A stretch of 64,000 bases of DNA from Arsenicicoccus cauae (lineage in GTDB: Bacteria > Actinomycetota > Actinomycetes > Actinomycetales > Dermatophilaceae), in assembly GCF_009707125.1 (NCBI RefSeq), contig NZ_WLVL01000003.1, positions 1-64,000 on the forward strand. Direction: 5' to 3'. Under the pieces are notes generated by a model, which did no database searches, was not told the origin of the DNA, and saw only the letters and a list, made by a program, of their open reading frames with translations. The translations under genes were made by a program, and so were the position numbers. The number at the start of each line of letters is the position of its first letter. Position 1 is the first letter of the stretch. Of the stretch, positions 53,631-64,000 are shown piece after piece.

Positions 53631-54343
53631 GCATGCTCGAGGTCAAGGACCTGCGCGTCGCCTACGGCAAGATCGAGGCAGTCAAGGGCATCTCGTTCGA
53701 CGTCGAGGAGGGGCAGGTCGTCTCGCTCATCGGCACCAACGGCGCCGGCAAGACCACCACCTTGCGGACCATCTCGGGACTCCTGCGGCCCGCGCGCGGC
53801 TCGATCACCTTCGAGGGCAAGCGGATCGACGACGTGCCGGCGCACAAGATCGTCACCCTGGGCCTCGCGCAGTCACCCGAGGGTCGGCGCATCTTTCCTC
53901 GCATGACGGTCGAGGAGAACCTCATGCTCGGCGCCTTCGCCCGCAAGGACGGCTCCTCGGCCGTCCGGCAGGACCTCGACGCGGCGTTCGAGCTGTTCCC
54001 GATCCTGCGCGAGCGTCGCTCGCAGCCGGCCGGGACCTTCTCCGGCGGTGAGCAGCAGATGTTGGCCATGGGTCGGGCCATGATGTCGCGTCCGCGCCTG
54101 ATGCTGCTCGACGAGCCGTCGATGGGGCTGTCCCCGCTGATGATGAAGAAGATCATGTCGACGGTGCAGACCCTCAAGGCCCAGGGCACGACGATCCTGC
54201 TGGTCGAGCAGAACGCCAACGCGGCGCTCAAGATCTCCGACGTGGGCTATGTCCTCGAGGTCGGCAAGATCGTGCTGCGGGGCACGGGCCAGGAGCTGCT
54301 GTCCTCGGACGAGGTGCGCAAGGCCTACCTCGGCGAGGAGTGA
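53627..54343 (+). CDS. livF: Branched-chain amino-acid ABC transporter ATPase LivF
   Basis: Second ATPase subunit. The 238-residue product has Walker A GTNGAGKTTTLR, ARKDGSSAVRQD in the helical region, signature FSGGEQQMLAMGRAM, Walker B LMLLDEPSMGLSP and H-loop VEQNANAAL, the LivF pattern. ATG at 53627 overlaps the livG stop. Last gene of the operon; a strong hairpin follows. Confidence 0.96.
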   Translation: MSMLEVKDLRVAYGKIEAVKGISFDVEEGQVVSLIGTNGAGKTTTLRTISGLLRPARGSITFEGKRIDDVPAHKIVTLGLAQSPEGRRIFPRMTVEENLMLGAFARKDGSSAVRQDLDAAFELFPILRERRSQPAGTFSGGEQQMLAMGRAMMSRPRLMLLDEPSMGLSPLMMKKIMSTVQTLKAQGTTILLVEQNANAALKISDVGYVLEVGKIVLRGTGQELLSSDEVRKAYLGEE

Positions 54344-54361
54344 CCGCCCGGTCGCCCTGAC

Positions 54362-54402
54362 CGGTGGGCCCCGACCTCGCACGGCGGGGTCGGGGCCCAC
54401 CG
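54362..54402. terminator. Hairpin terminator after the liv operon
   Basis: Perfect 15 bp stem: cggtgggccccgacc (54362-54376) pairs with 54388-54402, 18 bases after livF and just before the convergent truncated VOC gene. Confidence 0.88.
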
Positions 54403-54410
54403 TCGTCAGG

Positions 54411-54716
54411 TCATCCCTGCGCCGCCGCCTCCAGCGCCGCGACCCAGATGCGATCGACCTCCTCCTGGTCGTCGCACACGACCTGGAGGGAGACGCACTC
54501 GCTGAACGGGAACTGAGGCCCGCCGTCGAGGCCGGCATACGGCCTGCCGTCGAGCTCGAACTCGACCACCATCACGGCCCCCGGCTCTCCCTTGTCGCCG
54601 TCCTCGGGGTAGGGGATGTCGGTGAGGATGCGTGAGTTGGGGATGTCGGAGGTCCACAGCCGGGCGGCCTCGACCGCGTCGCCGTCGAACCATAAGACCG
54701 GGGTGACTCCCTGCAT
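54411..54716 (-). CDS. Truncated PhnB/VOC-superfamily protein
   Basis: The 101-residue product starts MQGVTPVLWFDGDAVEAARLWTSDIPNSRI, typical of PhnB-like (3-demethylubiquinone methyltransferase-like) VOC proteins, and continues with GAVMVVEFELDGRPYAGLDGG and PFSECVSLQVVCDDQEEVDRIW. Related proteins are about 150-165 residues and continue with a second metal-ligand region (W..L..GG.....CGWLKDRFGVSWQ); here the sequence stops at EAAAQG. About a third is missing, so it may be a dead gene or a single-module form. It ends beside the liv terminator. Confidence 0.6.
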   Translation of the reverse strand: MQGVTPVLWFDGDAVEAARLWTSDIPNSRILTDIPYPEDGDKGEPGAVMVVEFELDGRPYAGLDGGPQFPFSECVSLQVVCDDQEEVDRIWVAALEAAAQG

Positions 54717-54874
54717 GGTGGTGACCTCTCCTGACGTGCCCGGCCGTATGCCGGTTCGCCCACCCCAGTCGGGGGCCCGGGCCGAGGCGCGCGAAACCGC
54801 CTCGGCCCGATGCGCCGGGGGCGCGGCACGCAGGTAGCGTGCCCCCATCTGGTCGTCCAGCCGAGGAGAAGCAC

Positions 54875-55441
54875 ATGCGCCCCATCGTCGTCACCGCGTT
54901 CATGTCCCTCGACGGGGTCATGGAGGCCCCCGGCGGCGAGCCCGGCCACCGCAGCAGCGGGTGGACCTTCAAGGACATCGCGTTCGACCCCGCCGCCTAC
55001 GAGATCAAGGGTCGTGAGCAGGAGGAGGCCGGCGCCCTGCTGGTCGGGCGCAGGAGCTACGAGGCCTTCGCGCCGGTGTGGCCGAGCATGACCGAGGAGT
55101 TCCCCGGCTACAACGCCATGCCCCGCTACGTCGTCTCCACGACGCTCGCCGAGGCGGACCCGCGCTGGCCCGCCTCGATCCTGCGGTCCCTCGACGAGGT
55201 GGCCGCCCTGAGGGACTCCGACGGCGACCCGATCATCGTCCACGGCAGCGCGACCCTGGGGCACGGCCTCGCCGACGCCGGCCTGGTCGACCGCTACCAC
55301 CTGCTGGTCTTTCCGGTCCTCCTCGGCGCCGGCAAGCGGTTGTTCAGCGACACCGACAAGGACAAGCAGCGCCTCGAGGTCCGCGAGTCCGAGACCTACG
55401 GCAACGGGATCACCAAGCTCGTCGCCGACGTCCTGCGCTGA
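54875..55441 (+). CDS. RibD C-terminal/dihydrofolate-reductase-fold family protein
   Basis: NADPH-dependent reductase-like protein of unknown substrate. The 188-residue product begins MRPIVVTAFMSLDGVMEAPGG, the usual start of this family, with GALLVGRRSYEAFAPVWPS (cofactor loop), YVVSTTLAEADP, IIVHGSATLGHGLADAGLVDRYHLLVFPVLLGAGKRLF as the conserved C-terminal core. ATG at 54875 follows a GAGGAG ribosome site. It is common in actinobacteria and usually monocistronic. Confidence 0.88.
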   Translation: MRPIVVTAFMSLDGVMEAPGGEPGHRSSGWTFKDIAFDPAAYEIKGREQEEAGALLVGRRSYEAFAPVWPSMTEEFPGYNAMPRYVVSTTLAEADPRWPASILRSLDEVAALRDSDGDPIIVHGSATLGHGLADAGLVDRYHLLVFPVLLGAGKRLFSDTDKDKQRLEVRESETYGNGITKLVADVLR

Positions 55442-55585
55442 GCCCGCTGCCGCCGGGCCACCGTCACCGCCGTCGCGGCCCTGGTCAGCCAGCAGCGCCA
55501 GGAGCGGGTGCTGTCGACGGGCGTCGTCGAGGGCGGGCGCCGGGCCGTGGGCCAGACGGCCGACGTGCTCGCCGGCTGATATCGC

Positions 55586-57772
55586 TCACCGCAGCGCAGC
55601 GGCATAGGACCTCACCCTCCGCAGCTCGGCGAGACGGGCCTCCCAGGTCACGCCGAGCCCGACCAGGACCCCGCCGCCGACCGCCAGCGGCAGCCACGGC
55701 GGCAGCAGGCTGACCACGGGAGCGCACAGGGCGAGGGCCAACGCCCCGGCCGCCGCGGCACCGACGTAGAGGTGGGCCGCGCGGCGGCGGCCCGCGCCGA
55801 GTGCGGTCAGCGCGACCGCCGCGACGATGCCCACGAGGGCGCGGACGGAGGTCGTGTCGTCGACCCCCATCATCGTGGTGGGGGCGAGCGCCACGGCCAG
55901 GGCCGGGACGGCCGCGTAGGAAGGGGTTCGCAGCGTCAGGGTCGCGGGCAGCGTCCAGGCGGCCAGGCAGGCCGCGGCCGTCAGGGTGTAGGCCTCCGGC
56001 ACCGTGACGTCGGCCATGGCCAGGAGCAACCAGCAGGCCACGAGGAGCAGACCGGTCGCGACCATGCCGAGGGCCCGGCGTCGCCGCAGCAGGGACCATC
56101 CGGCGCACCCGGCCGCACCGACGAGCAGGACCGCCACCAGCCGCTCGGTGTGGCCGTGCGTCAGCAGCAGGGCGGCACCCCACCACACGCTCGCGGAGGG
56201 GTCAGGCCGGCGACGTCGCCCGTCGATGGCCCCACCCACCACGATGACGGCGGCGGCGACGGCCGCTCCGACGGCCGGGAGCCACCCGGCCGACAGCGCG
56301 ACCATCGGCACCGAGGATCCGCCGGCACCGTTCCAGGCGCACCAGGGCACGACGAGAGTCGCGAGGACGGCGGTCTCGCCCTGGATCCCGAGGATCCGTC
56401 GCAGCTCTTGCCGCCCGGCGGGCCGGCGACCAGTCGCGTGCAGGAGCACCGTCAGGACCAACGCCGAGACCGGCCAGGTCCAGACCAGGGAGGACGGTTG
56501 CCGCACGGGGTGCGCGGCCTGCCACGCCCCGAGCGCCAGCCCGGGCACCACCCCGGACGCGGTGAGGAGCAGGCCCGGCGCGAGCGCGACGAGCGGCCGG
56601 ACGTCGCCGGTCGCCCGCACCGCGACGGCACCGACGAGGCCCACGACGGCCACGAGCACCACGGAGGACCAGGCACCGTCCGCGACGGCCAGGTCGTCGG
56701 CGGCCACCAGCCACCACAGGGCGACCAGCGCGCCGGCCGCCGCGTCCAGCGCGAGCGCGACCCGCGACCAGGCCAGCGGCACGGCCGCGCGTGACGCGGT
56801 GACCAGGACGGTGGCGAGCCAGGGCAGCGGCCAGCCGGCCAGCAGCCCGGTGCCCAGGGCGTGCTCGGCCCGTGCGGCGAGGACGGCCTGCTCGACCAGC
56901 ACCACCGTCATCACGCCGAGGACCAGCGCGGCGGACCACACGGAGACCGGGGCCGCGCGGGTCACCCGCGGCCGACGCGCCAGGAGATCGGCGAGCGCGG
57001 GGATCCCCAGGACGAGCACGACGGCCACCCAGGGACCATGGCGGTGCGCCTGCTCGACCAGGAGCAGACCGAGACCGCCCAGGCCGACGGCCCCCGCCGC
57101 GTCGGCGCTGCGCCACAGCACCCCGCGCCGCAGCCCCCGGTGCAGGCTCCCCCAGCCCACCGCGCAGAGGACGGCCAGACCGAGGGCGTGCACGACGCGC
57201 GGCTCCTCGGCGTGAGGCGCGGCAACGGCCAGGCCGATGAGGTGGAAGCCCGTCGCCAGCGCCCCCGCCGTCTCGGCGGAGCCCGGCAGCCCCCGACGGC
57301 GCAGGATCGGCGCGACCGCCAGGGCGCCCCCCGCGAGGCCCAGCATCACGACGAGACGGGCCTGCCACGGCAGGAGCATCCAGGTCACGAGGGCGAACAC
57401 GCTGCCCGCTCCCAGCAGGCACAACGCGCCCACGAGGAGCAGGGTGCTGCGCACCGCCGAGTGACGCACGGGGTCTGCGGTCGGGGCGGCGGCGGGGGCC
57501 GTCCCCGCCACCGGCTCGGGCCCGGGCCCGAGCCGGTGATCGGCCCCCTGCGAGGCGGTCGGGTCAGGGTGGAGGGCGGTCGGGTCGGCGCGGAAGGCGG
57601 TCGGGTCGGCGACGAGGGCGTCCTTGGTGCGGTCCGCCTCGGACAGCAGCGTCGCGAGCCGACCGACCGTCGGGTGCGTCAGCCGCAGACGGCACCCGGG
57701 GCACCGGGTGACTGCGCTCGGGAGGTCGGCGCCGCAGACGGGGCACGACTGGGGGTCGAAGTACCTGGCCAT
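55586..57772 (-). CDS. Large polytopic membrane protein with N-terminal zinc ribbon (SCO7613 C-terminal-domain type)
   Basis: Function unknown. The 728-residue product starts with a zinc ribbon (SCPVCGADLPSAVTRCPGCRLRL, two CxxC pairs), then a linker with three DPTA heptad repeats (about residues 56-76), and about 20 membrane segments from residue 108 to the end, such as STLLLVGALCLLGAGSVFAL. Such proteins are annotated in actinobacteria by similarity to the Streptomyces SCO7613 C-terminal domain. It has no neighbours in the same operon; uvrA lies downstream-to-upstream in the same direction with a terminator between. Confidence 0.75.
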   Translation of the reverse strand: MARYFDPQSCPVCGADLPSAVTRCPGCRLRLTHPTVGRLATLLSEADRTKDALVADPTAFRADPTALHPDPTASQGADHRLGPGPEPVAGTAPAAAPTADPVRHSAVRSTLLLVGALCLLGAGSVFALVTWMLLPWQARLVVMLGLAGGALAVAPILRRRGLPGSAETAGALATGFHLIGLAVAAPHAEEPRVVHALGLAVLCAVGWGSLHRGLRRGVLWRSADAAGAVGLGGLGLLLVEQAHRHGPWVAVVLVLGIPALADLLARRPRVTRAAPVSVWSAALVLGVMTVVLVEQAVLAARAEHALGTGLLAGWPLPWLATVLVTASRAAVPLAWSRVALALDAAAGALVALWWLVAADDLAVADGAWSSVVLVAVVGLVGAVAVRATGDVRPLVALAPGLLLTASGVVPGLALGAWQAAHPVRQPSSLVWTWPVSALVLTVLLHATGRRPAGRQELRRILGIQGETAVLATLVVPWCAWNGAGGSSVPMVALSAGWLPAVGAAVAAAVIVVGGAIDGRRRRPDPSASVWWGAALLLTHGHTERLVAVLLVGAAGCAGWSLLRRRRALGMVATGLLLVACWLLLAMADVTVPEAYTLTAAACLAAWTLPATLTLRTPSYAAVPALAVALAPTTMMGVDDTTSVRALVGIVAAVALTALGAGRRRAAHLYVGAAAAGALALALCAPVVSLLPPWLPLAVGGGVLVGLGVTWEARLAELRRVRSYAAALR
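57554..57607. repeat. 21-base tandem repeat, three units, inside the zinc-ribbon membrane protein gene
   Basis: ggcggtcgggtc starts at 57554, 57575 and 57596, an exact 21-base period encoding DPTA-containing heptads in the cytoplasmic linker. Copy number could vary between strains. Confidence 0.85.
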
Positions 57773-57818
57773 GGCCCCATGCTGGCCAGCCCGCTCAGGG
57801 GGCGGCCAGAGTATCCCT

Positions 57819-57847
57819 ACCCACGCGCCCGGTCACGGCGCGTGGGT
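57819..57847 (-). terminator. Hairpin terminator after uvrA
   Basis: cccacgcgcc (57820-57829) pairs with ggcgcgtggg (57837-57846), extended by one A-T pair, 22 bases after the uvrA stop. Confidence 0.8.
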
Positions 57848-57868
57848 GGAGCAGGGCAGGGCGCGGGA

Positions 57869-60988
<3,120 letters not shown>

Positions 60989-61071
60989 ACCCCCTCCCTG
61001 ACGCCTCGGCGCCTCGTCGCGGCGTCCGGGGGACGCTCGCACGCTGGCGGGCAGCTCTCCCCCGGCTCGTC

Positions 61072-61077
61072 TAGTCT
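61072..61077 (+). promoter_or_regulatory. Candidate -10 box of the maleylpyruvate-isomerase-type gene (leaderless)
   Basis: TAGTCT ends 7 bases before the ATG at 61085, with no ribosome site between. Confidence 0.35.
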
Positions 61078-61084
61078 TGTCCGT

Positions 61085-61828
61085 ATGACGGACGCCCCGG
61101 CCCAGCAGCACGCCGCCGACCTCGCGCTGCTCCGGGTGGAGTCGGCGCGCGTGGTCGCCACCGTCGAGGCGCTGGGCGCGGACGGCATACGGCACCCGTC
61201 GATGTGCGAGGGCTGGACCAGGGCCCACGCGATCAGCCACCTCAGCGGCAACGCCCGGGCGATGCTCAACCTCGTGGCCACCGTCGAGGGCGACCCCACC
61301 CCGATGTATCCCTCGCGCGAGGAGCGGGACACCGACATCGAGCGCGGGGCCGCCGCGACCTACGAGACGCTGCTGGCCGAGCTGCGCGACACCTCGCAGC
61401 AGCTCGTCGACGCCCTCGCGGCCATGCCCGAGTCGGCGATGTCCCGGACCGCGCAGGCTGGCAACGACCCCGCCGCCATGACCGCGCTGACCGGCGCCGA
61501 CCTGCCCGGCCACCGGCTGCGCGAGGTGGTGTGGCACCACGTCGACCTCGACGCGGGCTACACCTTCGCGGACGCCCCGGCCAAGGCCGTCGGCCGGTGG
61601 TTCGACGAGGCCGTCGACGACCTCCGCAGCGACCCGCGGTGTCCGCCCATGACGCTGCGCACCGACGAGCGCGACGTCGTCGCCATCGGCGACGGCCGGC
61701 CCACCGTCAGCGGTCCCCGGGCGGGGCTGCTCCTGTGGCTGGTCCGCGGCCGACCCGACCAGGTCACCGCCCCCTCCCCCGACCAGCTCCCCCACCTCTC
61801 CCCCGACCAGCAGGAGGACCTTCTGTGA
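61085..61828 (+). CDS. Maleylpyruvate isomerase family mycothiol-dependent protein
   Basis: DinB-like four-helix-bundle enzyme of the mycothiol-dependent maleylpyruvate isomerase group; the real substrate may differ. The 247-residue product has [25 protein letters not shown] (metal-ligand His on the second helix, about residue 51), the middle [25 protein letters not shown] with two further ligand candidates, and a C-terminal SCP2-like part ([25 protein letters not shown]). Its stop overlaps the start of the MBL-fold gene by GTGA, so they form a bicistron divergent from uvrA. Confidence 0.85.
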   Translation: MTDAPAQQHAADLALLRVESARVVATVEALGADGIRHPSMCEGWTRAHAISHLSGNARAMLNLVATVEGDPTPMYPSREERDTDIERGAAATYETLLAELRDTSQQLVDALAAMPESAMSRTAQAGNDPAAMTALTGADLPGHRLREVVWHHVDLDAGYTFADAPAKAVGRWFDEAVDDLRSDPRCPPMTLRTDERDVVAIGDGRPTVSGPRAGLLLWLVRGRPDQVTAPSPDQLPHLSPDQQEDLL

Positions 61829-62496
61829 CCCACACCGACTACACCGGCGACGTCGCCCCCGGCGGCCCCAGCGACGTGCGGGAGCTGCCGCACCTGACCA
61901 TCCGCAAGGCCGCGGTGTCGTCCATGCACAACAACGTCTACCTGCTCACCGACCGGGCCACCGGCCACCAGCTGCTCCTCGATGCCGCCGACGACGTCGG
62001 GCGCATCACCGCCCTCGTCGCCGAGGGCACGGGCCGGCTCGACCTGGTCGTCACGACCCACCAGCACTGGGACCACACGCGGGCGCTCAAGGACGTCGTC
62101 GAGGACACCGGCGTCGAGACCGCCGCCTCCGCGGCGGACGGGCGGGCCCTGCCGGTCCGGCCCGACCGCGAGCTCGCGCACGGCGACACGATCACCCTGG
62201 GCGAGAGCACCCTGAGGGTGATCGAGCTCCGCGGCCACACCCCCGGAGGGATCGCCCTCGCCTACGACGACCCCGAGGGCGACTCGCACCTGTTCACCGG
62301 TGACAGCCTGTTCCCCGGCGGCGTCGGCAACACCAAGAACCCCGGCCAGTCCTTCGACCAGCTCATCGACGACGTCGAGACGCGCATCTTCGGGGAGTAC
62401 GACGACGCGGACTGGGTCTACCCGGGCCACGGGGGCGATACGACGCTCGGCGCGGAGCGCCCCAACCTCGACGAGTGGCGCGCCCGCGGCTGGTGA
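61825..62496 (+). CDS. MBL-fold metallo-hydrolase
   Basis: Beta-lactamase-fold hydrolase of the glyoxalase II-like group. The 223-residue product has [19 protein letters not shown], the metal motif TTHQHWDHT (HxHxDH), [25 protein letters not shown] (Asp ligand) and [15 protein letters not shown] at 61825 has AGGAGG upstream. The placement next to uvrA matches Rv1637c beside Rv1638, suggesting an old association, although the substrate is unknown. Confidence 0.9.
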   Translation: MTHTDYTGDVAPGGPSDVRELPHLTIRKAAVSSMHNNVYLLTDRATGHQLLLDAADDVGRITALVAEGTGRLDLVVTTHQHWDHTRALKDVVEDTGVETAASAADGRALPVRPDRELAHGDTITLGESTLRVIELRGHTPGGIALAYDDPEGDSHLFTGDSLFPGGVGNTKNPGQSFDQLIDDVETRIFGEYDDADWVYPGHGGDTTLGAERPNLDEWRARGW

Positions 62497-62595
62497 CCTG
62501 CGTGGCCGCACCCCGCGTGGGGCCCGGCCCGCCCAGCCGTTAGATTTGGCGTCGTCCTCGGTTTTCGACGGAGAATCTCCCAAGGAAGTGTCCTC

Positions 62596-63654
62596 ATGCG
62601 CGCGCTCGTCAAGCCCCACTCCGGCCCTGGTCTCGAGCTGAGAGAGGTCCCGGAGCCGCACGTCGGCCGCGGCGAGGTCAAGATCAAGGTGCTGCGGGCG
62701 GGGCTCTGCGGCACCGACCTGCACCTGGAGCAGTGGGACGAGTGGGCGGCCTCCATGGTGCGTCCGCCCATGACGCTCGGCCACGAGTTCTACGGCGAGA
62801 TCGTCGACATCGCCGACGACGTCGTCACCGCCCACGGGTCCGGCAACCTGCAGGTGGGTCAGCGCTGCGCGGTCGAGGGGCACGTCGTGTGCGGCATGTG
62901 CCGCAACTGCCGAGCCGGCCGCCGGCACATGTGCCTCCACACCAGCAGCATCGGCATCAACCGGGACGGCGCCTTCGCCGACCACGTGGTCGTCCCCGCG
63001 AACAACGTCTGGGTGCAGCCCGACGACATCGACCCTGAGCTGGGGGCGCTGTTCGACCCCTTCGGCAACGCCACGCACACCGCGCTGCAGTTCCCCATGG
63101 TCGGGGAGGACGTCCTGATCACCGGCGCCGGGCCCATCGGGGTCATGGCCGCCGCGATCGCCCGGCACGCCGGCGCGCGCCACGTCGTGGTGACGGACCT
63201 CAGCGACTTCCGGCTCGAGCTGGCGTCCGGCGCCGGGGCGACGCGCGTGGTCAACGTGGGTCGCGAGTCCCTCGCCGACGTGCAGCGCGAGCTCGGCATG
63301 ACCGAGGGCTTCGACCTCGGCCTGGAGATGTCGGGCGCGCCGGCGGCGATGAAGGCCATGATCGACAACTGCAACTTCGGCGCCAAGATCTCGATGCTGG
63401 GCCTGCCCACGGAGGGCTTCCCCGTCGACTGGGGCACCGTCATCACGCACATGCTCACGATCAAGGGCATCTACGGGCGCGAGATGTTCGAGACGTGGTA
63501 CCACATGACCTTCATGCTGCAGACCAGCGCTGCCCTGCGCGACGCCGTGCGGTCGGTCATCACCCACCGGGTCGGGCTGGAGCAGTGGCCCGACGCCTGG
63601 GCGACGGCGCGCTCCGGCGAGTGCGGCAAGGTCGTCCTCGAGATCGCCGACTGA
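62596..63654 (+). CDS. tdh: L-threonine 3-dehydrogenase
   Basis: Zinc- and NAD-dependent oxidation of threonine to 2-amino-3-ketobutyrate. The 352-residue product has GLCGTDLHL (catalytic Zn Cys about 38), TLGHEFYGEI (His-Glu), the structural zinc site CGMCRNCRAGRRHMC (about 96-110), and the Rossmann loop LITGAGPIGVMAAAIA. ATG at 62596 follows AAGGAAG. A possible -10 box TAGATT is at 62541. It is 21 bases before kbl, the next enzyme of the pathway. Confidence 0.95.
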   Translation: MRALVKPHSGPGLELREVPEPHVGRGEVKIKVLRAGLCGTDLHLEQWDEWAASMVRPPMTLGHEFYGEIVDIADDVVTAHGSGNLQVGQRCAVEGHVVCGMCRNCRAGRRHMCLHTSSIGINRDGAFADHVVVPANNVWVQPDDIDPELGALFDPFGNATHTALQFPMVGEDVLITGAGPIGVMAAAIARHAGARHVVVTDLSDFRLELASGAGATRVVNVGRESLADVQRELGMTEGFDLGLEMSGAPAAMKAMIDNCNFGAKISMLGLPTEGFPVDWGTVITHMLTIKGIYGREMFETWYHMTFMLQTSAALRDAVRSVITHRVGLEQWPDAWATARSGECGKVVLEIAD

Positions 63655-63675
63655 CCGCGACACCTAGGAGATTCG

Positions 63676-64000
63676 ATGTACGGCACGATCAAGGACGAGC
63701 TCGCCAGCACCCTGCAGGAGATCAAGGACGCGGGGCTGTGGAAGTCCGAGCGGCAGCTCACCAGCCCCCAGTCGGCGCACGTCACCACGAGCCGGGCGCA
63801 GGCCCTCAACTTCTGCGCCAACAACTACCTCGGCCTCGCGGACCACCCCGAGGTGGAGCGCGCCGCCGCGGAGGCACTGCGCGAGTGGGGCTTCGGCATG
63901 GCGAGCGTCCGCTTCATCTGCGGAACCCAGAGCCAGCACAAGGCCCTGGAGGGCGCGCTGTCGGACTTCCTGGGGACGGATGACACGATCCTCTACAGCT
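63676..64000 (+). CDS. kbl: Glycine C-acetyltransferase (partial, cut by window end)
   Basis: PLP enzyme splitting 2-amino-3-ketobutyrate with CoA into glycine and acetyl-CoA. The first 108 residues are present: MYGTIKDELASTLQEIKDAGLWKSER, then LNFCANNYLGLADHPEV and GFGMASVRFICGTQSQHKALEGALSDFLGTDD, the conserved Kbl/AONS opening with cofactor-site residues. ATG at 63676 has TAGGAG 6 bases upstream. The gene runs past 64000. Confidence 0.95.
   Translation, partial: MYGTIKDELASTLQEIKDAGLWKSERQLTSPQSAHVTTSRAQALNFCANNYLGLADHPEVERAAAEALREWGFGMASVRFICGTQSQHKALEGALSDFLGTDDTILYS

Noticed and set aside
55442-55580. Plus-strand frame ending VVEGGRRAVGQTADVLAG after the RibD-like gene
   Set aside because: Too short, no start or motif; perhaps the tail of a lost gene but not supportable.

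Overview
The window is high-GC actinobacterial DNA (roughly 70% G+C by eye). Several lines of evidence place it: WhiA, a phosphatidylinositol-mannoside (PIM) synthesis operon, coproheme decarboxylase HemQ, a mycothiol-dependent maleylpyruvate-isomerase-type protein, a stand-alone LigD-type polymerase with a LigC-type ligase, and many GTG starts with four-base GTGA/ATGA overlaps. The gene order resembles Micrococcales, perhaps an Intrasporangiaceae/Ornithinimicrobiaceae-like genus, but the sequence alone does not fix the genus.

Layout. 1-9.9 kb (minus strand) is the old conserved block pgsA-patA-pimA-(LemA-like)-pdxS-pdxT-yebC-ruvC-ruvA-ruvB-yajC-secD, in the same order as the Mycobacterium tuberculosis Rv2612c-Rv2586c region. 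At 10-14.7 kb a plus-strand block splits it: an EF-G-like GTPase, an aldo/keto reductase, a histidine phosphatase, and a GDT1-type cation transporter under a yybP-ykoY (manganese) riboswitch. The block continues on the minus strand with a HIT protein (Rv2613c-like) and thrS (18.8-20.9 kb). Between them lie metY, a GNAT gene and remnants of decayed genes. 21-28 kb holds a MOSC protein, a small membrane protein, a SigB/SigF-type sigma factor, six tRNA genes in three places, a PASTA penicillin-binding protein and a secreted coiled-coil protein. 28-39 kb is accessory metabolism and repair: YihY/BrkB, glycogen debranching enzyme, polyphosphate kinase 2, an alpha/beta hydrolase, LigC-type ligase, LigD-type polymerase, MsrB, a GPP34 protein and HemQ.

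39-48 kb is the classic actinobacterial series uvrC-rapZ-yvcK-whiA-gap-pgk-tpiA (minus strand), interrupted after uvrC by a fused TetR/EamA pseudogene. 48.7-54.3 kb is a complete branched-chain amino-acid ABC importer; its four translocator genes (livH-livM-livG-livF) are coupled by ATGA overlaps and follow the binding-protein gene. 54.4-64 kb holds a truncated VOC gene, a RibD-like reductase, a large polytopic protein with a zinc ribbon, uvrA, a maleylpyruvate-isomerase/MBL pair, tdh, and the start of kbl (the two-enzyme threonine degradation pathway).

Most of the window is housekeeping and I found no clearly new multi-gene system. The more unusual signals are: 27 copies of the heptamer GGCATAC/GTATGCC; a 34-44 bp repeat family bracketing the GPP34 gene in inverted orientation; identical tRNA-Gly/tRNA-Val copies flanking a two-gene cell-wall unit; a 43 bp duplication of the yebC 3' end; several decaying genes at synteny breakpoints; and a set of genes whose -10-like boxes lie only 6-9 nt from the start codon, suggesting leaderless mRNAs.
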